37,052 bases of DNA from DASYYE01 sp035946955 (GTDB taxonomy: Bacteria; Actinomycetota; Actinomycetes; Streptosporangiales; Streptosporangiaceae), in contig DASYYE010000332.1 of assembly GCA_035946955.1 (NCBI GenBank), positions 1 to 37,052 of the forward strand. The letters are read 5' to 3'. The translations under genes were made by a program, and so were the position numbers. The notes beneath the pieces are model-generated. The model was not told the origin of the DNA, did no database searches, and was given only the letters and a program-made list of their open reading frames with translations. Below, one piece after another: positions 29,405 through 37,052 of the stretch (position 1 is its first letter; each line of letters begins with the position of its first letter).

Positions 29405-30562
29405 TTATGGGACGAAGACCATGCCTTTGGGTGTGACTGGCCCGATGACGGCGACCTTGCTGACCACGCCGGTCTTCAGGTCGATCGTGCCGAGATAGTT
29501 GGGTCCGTACTTGGGTGGGGCGGGGCAGACGGACGGGGCGCTGTTGGCGTTGCATGGGGTCACTGCGGTGTACGCGGTCCCCGGCTTGAACGAGCCCGTG
29601 ATGGCATCGACCGTGTCGGCGCCGGAGTCGGTTGTGTACAGTGTGCCGCTGGCCGAGGTCGCCCAGGCGGTGTCGTCGACCGGGTTGGAGATCTTCAGGA
29701 CCTGCAGGTTCTGGCCGCCAGCACCGGAGAAGATCAGTTCCAGGTCGCCCTGGGAGTTCAGCATGAAGTCTCCGGCGAACTCCGGCGAGTCCGATGGGAC
29801 GACCACGTTCGAGTCCGGGTCGGTGAGCGCGAGGGTGACCGTCTTGCCGGCGTTCGGGGCGTTGACCCCTGTAGCTGTGGCGTTGTCAGCGAAGAACGGA
29901 GCGACCGTGGCGGTCTTGGCCGCGGCGTTGAGCGTGACCGTGAACACCGCGGGAGCGGACGCCGGCGCCTTGCCACCGGTGCCGGGCGCGGACGCGCTGA
30001 TCAGGATCTTCCCGTTGTACGCCGCGACGGCGTCAGTGCCGCCCATGTGCGGCAGCGGCGACGGCGTGTAGGTGTAGTGCGTGACGGTCCCGTGGGCGAG
30101 CACGTACAGGCTGGAGTTCGAGTCCTCGTTGACGGTTGCGATGACCTGCCCGGTCGCGGAGTCGGCGCCCATCCCGTCGATCTTGCCCGTCACGTCCCAC
30201 TGCTTCACGACGGAACCGGCAGGTGTGAACTCGACGAGGGTGCTGTCCAGGTTGCCGGACGGGCTCGCCTCTCCCTGTGAGCCGACGCCGTTCTGGAACC
30301 CGGCGTAGAGGTTGCCGCCGAGGCCCACGATGTCGTCGGGTTGGGTGAGGTGTTCGGTTCTCGTGGCACCCTTGCCGCCCGGCTGGAAGCTGTGTTTCAG
30401 CGTCGTTCCGAAGGCGATCTGCCTCACGGAGAGCGTCTTGTTCGAGGTGCTGTGGCTTGCGGAGTTGGAGCCAGAGTTGGAGCATCCGGCCGTACCCAGC
30501 AGTCCCGCCGTGGCGATCGTGGCGCCTAGCCAAGTACCTGTACGCAGGCTGAAGATGTTCAC
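29405..30562 (-). CDS. secreted lipoprotein, beta-propeller-like
   Basis: About 385 residues from the GTG at 30562 (an upstream frame reaches 30631 but its extra residues do not resemble a signal). The start NIFSLRTGTWLGATIATAG leads to a lipobox LGTAGC-SNSG, so the protein is lipid-anchored on the outer face of the membrane after a Ser/Asn linker. The body has repeated strand pairs such as DIVGLGGNLYAGFQNG, KIDGMGADSATGQVIATV, LQVLKISNPVDD and TLYTTDSGADTVDAIT, consistent with a propeller fold, and ends FKPGTAYTAVTPC. No enzyme residues stand out. It lies 160 bases downstream of the GntR gene on the same strand. Confidence 0.75.
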   Translation of the reverse strand: MNIFSLRTGTWLGATIATAGLLGTAGCSNSGSNSASHSTSNKTLSVRQIAFGTTLKHSFQPGGKGATRTEHLTQPDDIVGLGGNLYAGFQNGVGSQGEASPSGNLDSTLVEFTPAGSVVKQWDVTGKIDGMGADSATGQVIATVNEDSNSSLYVLAHGTVTHYTYTPSPLPHMGGTDAVAAYNGKILISASAPGTGGKAPASAPAVFTVTLNAAAKTATVAPFFADNATATGVNAPNAGKTVTLALTDPDSNVVVPSDSPEFAGDFMLNSQGDLELIFSGAGGQNLQVLKISNPVDDTAWATSASGTLYTTDSGADTVDAITGSFKPGTAYTAVTPCNANSAPSVCPAPPKYGPNYLGTIDLKTGVVSKVAVIGPVTPKGMVFVP

Positions 30563-30721
30563 ATGATTCTTTGTATGCGATCCAAGTGACCTGCGGGGCA
30601 GCGGAGTTGAACGCGCACTTGAATAGCGCATGGCGGGAAGAAGACCAGAACCAGAAGTCTGGTCAACGCTGCGGGGCAGCGTGCGTTCCCGGGCGACCGG
30701 GACGGTACATGGTATGCCGGG

Positions 30722-31708
30722 TCAGGGCTCCCAGCCCCGCATGGTGTGTGTCCAGGCACTTGCCAGACCGTCCCGGCTGCCAGCGTCGATGGGGGGGACC
30801 GCCGTCTGGACCACGATCCGGAAGAGTTCGGGGCGCAGTATCGCCATGGTGAGTGCCTCGGGTGAGGGGGCTGCGGGGTCGCCGAAGCTCATGGTCACCA
30901 TGGCTACCGGCTCGCCGACGGGGATCCGCAGGCTGCGTGCGGCCGAGGGGGGCGGCAGGCTCATCTCGATCTGGAGTGCGTGCGGCCGGCCGCTCCACTT
31001 CGTCTCCGGCAGCCAGGGGAACAGCACGGACCCGGCCGGTGCGCTGGCGGGCTGTTGGGCTGGTTCGTTTGCCGTCTGTGTGACCGTGGCCCTGGGTGGT
31101 TGTGCCGCGATGCCGGCGAAGTCTTCGAGGAGCAGGTCCGCTGGGGCTGGCTCGGCGTCGTGGTCGTCGCCTGGGCCGGCGCTGGCGGGTTCGCAGACGG
31201 GGGCGAGGCTCTCCCCGAGTTCGGCCGCTAGCCGCTCGGGCAGGTAGCTGGCTGAGAGTGCGCCCGGCTCGCCGCCGACGGTCCACAGGCAGCGGATGGC
31301 GAGGGCGCGTTCTCCTGGGGCGAGGCCGAGGGAGCGGCGGATGTCTTCGGGGGGGCGCTTGCGGGAGCAGACCCGGCTCCTGCAGGCGAGCCGGCCGCCC
31401 ATGGGGTCTACCTGGGAGGCGAGGCCGTACACGCCTTCGAGTGGCAGGAGGTAGGCGGGCGGGCTGGCGCGGTACACCTGCCCGTCGGGGAGGCGGCGCA
31501 CCAGGTGCCTGGTGGCGAGTTCTTCGATGGCCGCGTCGGCGTCGGCGGTGCTCACGTTGTACCGCCGGGCGAGCGCGCTCAGCCTGGGCAGGCGCCAGCC
31601 TGGCTCATGGTGGACCAGTGCTGCTGCCATCCGGTCGGCAAGCACGGCGACGGGGCCGCGCTGTCGTGCGGCGCCGGCCCGGTTCTCCTCGCTCTGCCGT
31701 GGGGTCAT
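30722..31708 (-). CDS. GntR-type transcriptional regulator
   Basis: A 328-residue protein. The N-terminal winged helix is at about 20-85: VLADRMAAALVHHEPGWRLP, LSALARRYNVSTADADAAIE, ELATRHLVRRLPDGQVYRA. The rest resembles the UTRA ligand domain of the HutC subgroup, with LGLAPGERALAIRCLW and SASYLPERLAAELG, interrupted by a Pro/Ala-rich loop of about 60 residues (about 170-235). It probably binds DNA as a dimer and responds to a small effector. The lipoprotein gene is directly downstream and a PHO-box-like pair lies upstream, so phosphate control is possible. Confidence 0.8.
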   Translation of the reverse strand: MTPRQSEENRAGAARQRGPVAVLADRMAAALVHHEPGWRLPRLSALARRYNVSTADADAAIEELATRHLVRRLPDGQVYRASPPAYLLPLEGVYGLASQVDPMGGRLACRSRVCSRKRPPEDIRRSLGLAPGERALAIRCLWTVGGEPGALSASYLPERLAAELGESLAPVCEPASAGPGDDHDAEPAPADLLLEDFAGIAAQPPRATVTQTANEPAQQPASAPAGSVLFPWLPETKWSGRPHALQIEMSLPPPSAARSLRIPVGEPVAMVTMSFGDPAAPSPEALTMAILRPELFRIVVQTAVPPIDAGSRDGLASAWTHTMRGWEP

Positions 31709-31866
31709 TCCGCATGACGCCGGGAGAGGGCGGCGGCCGGTCGGCCCAGGAGGACGAGCACGAGCATTAACACCGCCATGGTCTTGCCGTGTGCTGACAC
31801 CTAGCCCCTATTCACCATTCGGGAGGGGGCGGACCAGTTGCCTGTAGCCCTCTCCGTGATATGCGA

Positions 31867-31888
31867 ACGCGCTGAACCGCGGGTGAAC
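31867..31888 (-). promoter_or_regulatory. PHO-box-like direct repeat upstream of the GntR gene
   Basis: On the minus strand GTTCACCCGCG is followed at once by GTTCAGCGCGT, two 11-bp units. The first fits the streptomycete PhoP repeat consensus G(G/T)TCAYYYR(G/C)G exactly. It lies about 160 bases upstream of the GntR start and within the 258-bp space downstream of phoU. Position fits control of the GntR-lipoprotein unit. Confidence 0.45.
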
Positions 31889-31966
31889 TAGGGGCGACGT
31901 GTCATGCCACGACCTGGTGACGGATTGCTGAACGGTCATTGCCATGTGTGTCGGCCTGCATGCGGG

Positions 31967-32611
31967 CTAGTGCTGCGGCTGGGATCCTGCGAGGTAGATC
32001 ACTCTGCGGGCGATGTTGACGGCGTGGTCGCCGAGCCGTTCGTAGAAGCGCGCTACCAGGGTCATCTCCATGGTCACCGGCAGCGGCATCTGCCCGGAGG
32101 CGAGCTCGGCCGTCATGCTCGCGTGGAGCTCGTCCATCTCTTCGTCTCGCTGCTCCAGCAGGGACGCGACAGACTGGTCCCGCTTGTACCAGGAGTCTGC
32201 TGCCTGGCGCCACATGCTGGATGCGAGGTCTCCCATTCGCTCGAGGAGCACCCGGCTGCGTGGCGTGAGGTCATCGCTGAGGCTGTGGTCGGCGCGACGG
32301 CCGATCAGCTCGACGAGGTCATGGGAGCGCTCGAGCTCTGGCACGACCCGCAGCACGGAGAGCAGGAAGCGCAGGTCTGAGGCGACCGGCGCCTGGAGCG
32401 CGATCTCCCGGTTGACCAGCGTCTCGATCTCCTGGTAGAGGCCGTTGATGGCCTGTTCCCGCTCGGCCAGCACTTCGACGGCCTCGTTGTCACCAGCCAG
32501 CAGGGCCGCGGTTGCCTTGGTCAGGTCCTCGCTGACCAGGGCGAAGATCTCGATGACTTTGGCTTCGATGGCATCGAGCTCACGCTGGAACTCCTGCCGG
32601 TGCTCCACCAC
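31967..32611 (-). CDS. phoU: phosphate signalling protein PhoU
   Basis: A 214-residue all-helical protein with the two PhoU repeats: REFQRELDAIEAKVIEIFAL, LAEREQAINGLYQEIETLVN, DLRFLLSVLRVVPELERSHD, and in the second half SWYKRDQSVASLLEQRDEEM and VARFYERLGDHAVNIARRVI. The E-R-x-x-D motifs bind metal clusters in the family. PhoU links the Pst transporter to the phosphate-sensing histidine kinase and lowers Pho activation when phosphate is plentiful. It is the last gene of the pst operon, 13 bases after pstB. Confidence 0.95.
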   Translation of the reverse strand: MVEHRQEFQRELDAIEAKVIEIFALVSEDLTKATAALLAGDNEAVEVLAEREQAINGLYQEIETLVNREIALQAPVASDLRFLLSVLRVVPELERSHDLVELIGRRADHSLSDDLTPRSRVLLERMGDLASSMWRQAADSWYKRDQSVASLLEQRDEEMDELHASMTAELASGQMPLPVTMEMTLVARFYERLGDHAVNIARRVIYLAGSQPQH

Positions 32612-32624
32612 TGGGGGTTCCTCC

Positions 32625-33500
32625 TCAGCCCATGCGGCCGGTGACGTAGGCCTTGGTGCGGTCGTCGGTGGGGTCTTGGAAGACCTGCTCGGTGGGGCCG
32701 TATTCGACCAGGACGCCGGTGCGGGTGTCGCTGGTCTCGCTGCGCAGCACGGAGAAGAACGCGGTGCGGTCGCTGACCCGGGCGGCCTGCTGCATGTTGT
32801 GGGTGACGATGACGATGGTGTAGCGGGACTTGATGTCTTGCATCAGGTCCTCGATCGCGGCGGTGGCGATCGGGTCCAGCGCCGAGCAGGGCTCGTCCAT
32901 CAGCACCACGTCCGGCTCCACCGCCAGGGTCCGCGCGATGCACAGCCGCTGCGCCTGCCCGCCTGAGAGCGCCAGCGCCGAGGTGTTCAGCCGGTTCTTC
33001 ACCTCGTCCCACAGCGCCCCCTGCCGCAGTGACCGCTCCACGACCTCGTCCAGGTTGGCCTTGCCGCGGACCCCGTTGATCCGCGGCCCGTACGCCACGT
33101 TGTCATAGATCGACTTCGGGAAGGGGTTCGGCTTCTGGAACACCATCCCGATCCGGCGGCGCACCGCCGTCGCTGACACGTCCTTGCCGTACAGCGGCGT
33201 CCCGTGGTAGCGGACCTCTCCCTCCACCCGCGCGCCGGGCACCAGGTCGTTCATCCGGTTCAGCGTCCGCAGCACCGTCGTCTTCCCGCACCCCGACGGG
33301 CCGATGAACGCCGTGATCTCATGCTCATACACCGACAGCGACACATCCGTCACAGCGCGGAAACTGCCGTAATAGATCGACACACCCTCCACATCAAAAA
33401 CCCGCTCCCCGCTACCAGCCCCCCAGGCTGGCTCGCCCCCCCGTTCCTCCTGCCTCACCTGTGGCTGGAGGTTCACCACATCCTCAACCGGCTGATCCAT
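32625..33500 (-). CDS. pstB: phosphate ABC transporter ATP-binding protein PstB
   Basis: A 291-residue ABC ATPase. Walker A FIGPSGCGKTTVLRTLNRMN at 65-84, with the NRMND stretch typical of PstB; the Q-loop VFQKPNPFPKSIYDNV; signature LSGGQAQRLCIARTLA at 178-193; Walker B VVLMDEPCSALDP at 198-210; and the switch histidine in VIVTHNMQQAARVSD. The N-terminal 30 residues are a Glu/Gly-rich extension. Two copies power phosphate import through PstA and PstC. AGGGGT precedes the ATG; pstA ends eight bases upstream. Confidence 0.97.
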   Translation of the reverse strand: MDQPVEDVVNLQPQVRQEERGGEPAWGAGSGERVFDVEGVSIYYGSFRAVTDVSLSVYEHEITAFIGPSGCGKTTVLRTLNRMNDLVPGARVEGEVRYHGTPLYGKDVSATAVRRRIGMVFQKPNPFPKSIYDNVAYGPRINGVRGKANLDEVVERSLRQGALWDEVKNRLNTSALALSGGQAQRLCIARTLAVEPDVVLMDEPCSALDPIATAAIEDLMQDIKSRYTIVIVTHNMQQAARVSDRTAFFSVLRSETSDTRTGVLVEYGPTEQVFQDPTDDRTKAYVTGRMG

Positions 33501-33508
33501 AACGACCC

Positions 33509-34399
33509 CTAACGCGAATAGCGGGTGAATCGGGCGGTGATCACCCGAGCGGCGATCATGAGGATGAAGGCGATGACGATGAGTGTCAGCGCCGCTCCCC
33601 AGGCGCGGGCCTGCGCACCGGTGTAGACCGACTGCGCGTTGGTGAAGATCTGCGCGGACAGCGCGGTATCGCCCCCGCTGAACATGTTCAGGTTTATTGC
33701 GGTTGCCGTGAGGATGGTGAACAGCAGCGGCGCTGTCTCACCGGCGGCCCGGGCTACCGCGAGAAGGGTGCCGCTGACGATGCCGCTGATGGCCGCGGGC
33801 AGCACCACGGTTATCGTCACGCGGGCCTTGCTGGCACCCAGGGCGTAGCTCGCCTCCCGCAGCGGGTCTGGGACCAGTTTCAGCATCTCCTCGGTGGAGC
33901 GGATCACGATGGGGAGCATGAGGCAGGCCAGGGCGAAGGCCCCGGCCAGGCCGGAGAAACCGAAGTGCAGCACCCAGATGGAGAAGAGGAAGAGGCCCAT
34001 CACGACCGACGGCACGCCCGACATGACATCGCTCATCATGCGCACGAGACGTGCCAGTGGGCCTTTCCCGCCGTACTCATTGAGGTAGATGGCGCCCAGC
34101 ACGCCGAGCGGCGCGGCCATGAGCGTCGCCACCCCGGTGATCTCCAGTGTGCCGGCTATGGCCGGCCCCATGCCACCCTGGCCGGCCGGTTCAAACTGCG
34201 GAACGATGCCGCCGGTCAGGAACGACCAGCTGATGACCGAAGCGCCCTTGGAGATGACTGTCCAGAGGACGAACCCGAGCGGGACCGCCATGAGCAGCGC
34301 CGCGAACACCATGAGCCCGGTCGCGATACGGTTCTTCGTCCGCCGCCACGACGCTGGTTCCCGCAGGTCGGGGCCTGAGGGCTGAACGGTGACGGCCAT
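33509..34399 (-). CDS. pstA: phosphate ABC transporter permease PstA
   Basis: A 296-residue membrane protein with six helices. The N-terminus is MAVTVQPSGPDLREPASWRR; the first helix follows at TGLMVFAALLMAVPLGFVLW; the EAA-loop region is at LVPDPLREASYALGASKARV, which contacts PstB; and the last helices are in the ALTLIVIAFILMIAARVITA segment. With PstC it forms the transmembrane channel. The start at 34399 was chosen because the ATG overlaps the pstC stop (TGATG) and gives the standard N-terminus, rather than the much longer frame that reaches 34720 inside pstC. Confidence 0.95.
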   Translation of the reverse strand: MAVTVQPSGPDLREPASWRRTKNRIATGLMVFAALLMAVPLGFVLWTVISKGASVISWSFLTGGIVPQFEPAGQGGMGPAIAGTLEITGVATLMAAPLGVLGAIYLNEYGGKGPLARLVRMMSDVMSGVPSVVMGLFLFSIWVLHFGFSGLAGAFALACLMLPIVIRSTEEMLKLVPDPLREASYALGASKARVTITVVLPAAISGIVSGTLLAVARAAGETAPLLFTILTATAINLNMFSGGDTALSAQIFTNAQSVYTGAQARAWGAALTLIVIAFILMIAARVITARFTRYSR

Positions 34400-35391
34400 C
34401 AGGCACCTCTCATGCGCCGGGCGGAGCGGGCCACGATCCCCCGGGCGACTACGTTGATGATGATCGTTATCACGAACAGCAGCACGCCGAGCCCGATCAG
34501 CCCGGCCCGGAACACGCCGGTCGCCTCGGGGAACTGGTTGGCGATGACGGCTGGCATGGAGTCGCCGGAGGCGAACAGGTGTGAGGTGATCTGGGCCGAT
34601 GACCCGATCACCAACGCGGCCGCGATCGTCTCGCCCATGGCCCGGCCCAGGCCGAGCAGGACCGCCCCGACGACACCGCCGTAGCTGTGCGGCCAGACAG
34701 CCCCGCGGATCATCTCCCACCGGGTCGCACCGAGCGCGTACGCACCTTCCTTGTCGATCGTCGGCGTGGTGGCGATGACCTCACGTGACAGCGAGGTCAC
34801 GATCGGCGTGATCATGATGGCCAGAATGATCCCCGTGGTGAAGAACGACCGGCCGCTGTTAACCCCGTTGGCAGGCGGCCCGAACAGGGAGCCAAGCACC
34901 GGGACGCCGGTCACGGCCGAGCCGATCGAGCCGTATATGCCGGTCAGCCAGGGGGCGAAGACCAGGATCCCCCACAGCCCCCACACCACCGAGGGGACGA
35001 CGGCCAGCAGGTCGATCACGTACACGATCGGCTGCGCCGTCCGGCGCGACAGCACCTCGGTCAGCAGCAGTGCTATGGCGACGCTGACCGGCACGGCCAG
35101 GATGATGGCGATCAGTGCCGTGATGCCGGTGCCGTAGATGAAAGCCAGCGCGCCGAACTTGCTGGCCACGGGATTCCAGGTGGAACTGAAGATACCCAGG
35201 CCCTCTTTAGTGAACCACGGCCAGGCCTGCTGGGTGGTCGTCACGGCGATCAGGACGAGGATCACCAGTACCAGCAGGCCTGAGCCGGCCGCGAGCCACT
35301 GGAAGCCCCGGTCCCCGAGCGGCCGCCGCTCAGACAGGCCGCCTGCGGGCCGGGCCGGGTCTGCCCGGCCCGCAGGCGTCGCGATACTCAC
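34399..35391 (-). CDS. pstC: phosphate ABC transporter permease PstC
   Basis: A 330-residue membrane protein with six helices: the first at GSGLLVLVILVLIAVTTTQQ, then GIGITALIAI-like helix 2 (FIYGTGITALIAIILAVPVS), EVLSRRTAQPIVYVIDLLAV with VPSVVWGLWG, and the EAA loop IDKEGAYALGATRWEMIRGA before ALLGLGRAMGETIAAALVIG. It pairs with PstA in the phosphate channel. The GTG at 35391 lacks a clear Shine-Dalgarno and is followed at once by a strong hairpin in the coding strand. pstS ends 43 bases upstream, and the stop overlaps the pstA start. Confidence 0.95.
   Translation of the reverse strand: MSIATPAGRADPARPAGGLSERRPLGDRGFQWLAAGSGLLVLVILVLIAVTTTQQAWPWFTKEGLGIFSSTWNPVASKFGALAFIYGTGITALIAIILAVPVSVAIALLLTEVLSRRTAQPIVYVIDLLAVVPSVVWGLWGILVFAPWLTGIYGSIGSAVTGVPVLGSLFGPPANGVNSGRSFFTTGIILAIMITPIVTSLSREVIATTPTIDKEGAYALGATRWEMIRGAVWPHSYGGVVGAVLLGLGRAMGETIAAALVIGSSAQITSHLFASGDSMPAVIANQFPEATGVFRAGLIGLGVLLFVITIIINVVARGIVARSARRMRGA
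35341..35377 (-). promoter_or_regulatory. stable hairpin at the start of pstC
   Basis: GCCTGCGGGCCGGG and its exact complement pair over 14 bp with a 9-base loop, beginning 15 bases inside the pstC frame. Such a structure could slow initiation of pstC or protect the upstream pstS message, giving more PstS than permease. Confidence 0.6.
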
Positions 35392-35434
35392 GGCTTGGAG
35401 CCGTTTCGTGCTGGCTGTGTCAGGGTGCGCACAG

Positions 35435-36496
35435 TTACGAGCCGATCTTGCTCAGCTGTGCCGTGGCCTTCTGGTCGAGGGTGGACGGCAGGGCCGCGTA
35501 GTTCAGCCCGGAAAGCAGCTTCTGGCCGGCCCCGAGCAGGTAACCGATGTACGCCTTGAGCAGCTTGGTCGTGTTCGCGTCGGACTGCTTCTGGAAGACG
35601 AGGACCCAGGACTGGTAGGTGACCGGGTATGAGGCGGCACCCGGCGCCCAGATGGCGCTGAACGTCAGGTCGGGTTTTACTGTCGCCTGGCTGGCTGCCG
35701 CTTCGCCCGAGGTGGTCGATGGAGCGACGTACTGGCCGGCCTGGTTCTTGACGCTGGCGAAAGTCAGCCCGGCGCCCTTGGCGTCCGCGTAGTCCACGTA
35801 CCCGATGGCCCCAGGTGTGGACTTGACGATCTGCGCCACCCCGCTGTTGCCGTTGCCAGCCTGGCTGTTGGCTGGCCAGTTGATGGTGGAGCTGGAGCCG
35901 AGCTTCCAGACGCCCGGTGCCGAGTCCACCAGGAACTGGGAGAAGTTCGCAGTGGTGCCTGAGGAGTCGGCACGGTGGGCGATGGTGATAGAAGTGCTCG
36001 GCAGGTTCACACCCGGGTTGTCCGCCTTGATCGCCGGGTCGTTCCACTTGGTGATCTTCGCTTGGAAGATGCTGGCGATGACCGGCCCCGACAGCTGCAG
36101 CGGCTTGCTGAGGCCGGACAGGTTGTAGGACAGGGTGATCGGGCCGACGACGACGGGGAAGTAGAGCACCGTCTTGCCCTTGAAGTTCGCTATCTCATCC
36201 GATGGGATCGGCGAGTCCGAGCCTGCGAAGGCGACCACCCCGCCGGCCAGGTCTGTGCGGCCCTTGCCGGAACCGCCACCCCCGTAGTTGACCGTGACAT
36301 TGGGGTCCGTCGTCTTGAACGCCTGGATGGCTGCCTGCTGGAAGGACAGCTGGAAGGTTGACCCGCTCGCGTTGAGCGTGCCCGACAGGCCTGACGAGGA
36401 TCCGCCATTGCCCGACGAGGTGTTGGACGAGCATGCACCGAGCAAGAGAGCCACTGCCACGATGCCGGCTCCCGCCATCGTGCCTCGAGCTTGCAT
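35435..36496 (-). CDS. pstS: phosphate-binding lipoprotein PstS
   Basis: A 353-residue protein from the ATG at 36496 with GGAG eight bases upstream. The signal peptide is MQARGTMAGAGIVAVALLLG with lipobox LLLGAC, so it is lipid-anchored outside the membrane. After a Ser/Gly linker come the phosphate-site motifs: LNASGSTFQLSFQQAAIQAF, GGGGSGKGRTDLAGGVVAFAG-type glycine loop with SDSPI, ITKWNDPAI and IAHRADSSGTTANFSQFL. It delivers phosphate to PstC/PstA. It is the first gene of the operon and lies behind the PHO-box array. Confidence 0.96.
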   Translation of the reverse strand: MQARGTMAGAGIVAVALLLGACSSNTSSGNGGSSSGLSGTLNASGSTFQLSFQQAAIQAFKTTDPNVTVNYGGGGSGKGRTDLAGGVVAFAGSDSPIPSDEIANFKGKTVLYFPVVVGPITLSYNLSGLSKPLQLSGPVIASIFQAKITKWNDPAIKADNPGVNLPSTSITIAHRADSSGTTANFSQFLVDSAPGVWKLGSSSTINWPANSQAGNGNSGVAQIVKSTPGAIGYVDYADAKGAGLTFASVKNQAGQYVAPSTTSGEAAASQATVKPDLTFSAIWAPGAASYPVTYQSWVLVFQKQSDANTTKLLKAYIGYLLGAGQKLLSGLNYAALPSTLDQKATAQLSKIGS

Positions 36497-36612
36497 ATTG
36501 AATACTCCGTTCGCGGTTGCGATTAAACGCCAGTCCCCTCGACGGCCAGCCAGCCGGCCAGCCACCCCTGGCCATACCCAGTCTCCCGTGGCCACTGCAT
36601 CCAGGAGTTACT

Positions 36613-36677
36613 GCGTGCTGAATACGGAGTTAATAGTTACGGAATAGCGGATGAACTAAACAGAACTACCGGGTAAC
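36613..36677 (-). promoter_or_regulatory. PHO-box array upstream of pstS
   Basis: Read on the minus strand, six units of 10-11 bp follow one another without a gap: GTTACCCGGTA, GTTCTGTTTA, GTTCATCCGCT, ATTCCGTAACT, ATTAACTCCGT, ATTCAGCACGC. GTTCATCCGCT fits the streptomycete PhoP repeat at 10 of 11 positions. The array is 117-181 bases upstream of the pstS start, so PhoP activation of the operon under phosphate limitation is likely. Confidence 0.7.
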
Positions 36678-36829
36678 AAGGCAGGCGCGGACAGTGACTG
36701 CAATGTCACGCCCACCACCTGGTCAAGTAGCGGCCGGCACCGCCCTCGCGTCACACTCCCGCGGGCTGTCCATCTAACCAGCTACCTACCCACGTACGTA
36801 GCTTTACTCTCCCTTTCAAGGGATAATGC

Positions 36830-37052
36830 ATGAAATACAAAGAACGTCAAGGAATTGTTATTGATCAGCAGGCCGGGCGGAACGTGGTGAACATGCACCG
36901 TGAGCCGGTAGCCCGGGCTGGTGGTGGGGTGCGGATTTGATGCGGAGGGTGTGCCGGTCTATGACGGTAGTTCCCGCGCTGTGACGGATGTGTCGCTGTC
37001 GGTGTATGAGCATGAGACCGTGGCGTTCAGCGGAGTCAGGAGTGTCCGGGGT
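36830..37052 (+). pseudogene. degenerate second pstB, 5' part, continues past the window
   Basis: A frame from an ATG at 36830 (AAGGG upstream) reads MKYKERQGIVIDQQAGRNVV and ends after AGGGVRI. From 36936 a shifted frame gives FDAEGVPVYDGSSRAVTDVS and LSVYEHETVAF, matching FDVEGVSIYYGSFRAVTDVS and LSVYEHEITAF of the intact pstB at 33.4 kb. Where the intact gene has GPSGCGKTT this copy has GVRSVRG, so the P-loop is lost. One base separates the two frames near 36935. It is divergent from pstS. It is probably a decayed paralogue. Confidence 0.75.

Noticed and set aside
34400..34720. PstA start at 34720
   Set aside because: The extra residues are a shifted frame of pstC; the ATG overlapping the pstC stop gives the standard PstA N-terminus.

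Overview
The window looks like chromosomal DNA from a high-GC actinobacterium, probably a soil filamentous lineage related to Streptosporangiales or Streptomyces. The evidence is GC-rich third codon positions, a murT-gatD pair, DUF2332, DUF222/HNH (13E12-type), DUF1697 and NAT genes, and a WhiJ-like XRE/DUF397/ATPase cluster. This placement comes from gene content alone, since no database search was possible.

Layout. 0-4 kb holds the end of an M18 aminopeptidase, a carboxymuconolactone decarboxylase-like protein, and an arylamine N-acetyltransferase (frameshifted) followed by an MFS exporter, then a DsrE-like protein. 4-9 kb is a minus-strand group: a 993-residue HerA/VirB4-like ATPase, then murT and gatD for lipid II amidation. 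9.4-14.9 kb has a coiled-coil protein, DUF2332, an APH-like kinase and two secreted beta-propeller proteins. 15.1-21.5 kb is an accessory region. A DUF222/HNH gene with a near-perfect LexA (SOS) box is in pieces. Its 5' part and its 3' part are separated by hicAB and a WhiJ-like cluster, and its last codons are split by a 1,994-bp IS1634-type element with a 6-bp target duplication. 21.5-24.1 kb holds a membrane-anchored NPCBM-like protein, a methyltransferase and DUF1697. 24.3-28.5 kb encodes two adjacent VirD4/TraG/HerA-like proteins that both lack a usable Walker A motif, behind a heavily frameshifted gene. 28.5-31.7 kb has an unknown gene, a lipoprotein and a GntR regulator. 31.9-36.5 kb is a complete pstS-pstC-pstA-pstB-phoU operon preceded by an 11-bp-period PHO-box array. 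The window ends in a degenerate second pstB.

How genes work together. The pst operon imports phosphate and signals through PhoU, and the upstream repeats point to PhoP control. A second PHO-box-like pair sits upstream of the GntR gene. MurT and GatD form the lipid II isoglutaminyl synthase. HicA and HicB form a toxin-antitoxin pair. The XRE regulator, DUF397 protein and divergent ATPase form a regulatory cluster.

Several genes carry single-base frameshifts (near 3043, 15605, 16735, 19102, 19365, 27520, 28000-28330 and 36935). Many long intact genes lie between them. The accessory-region cases look like genuine decay, but a sequencing or assembly error cannot be excluded, above all for the NAT and 27.5-kb genes.
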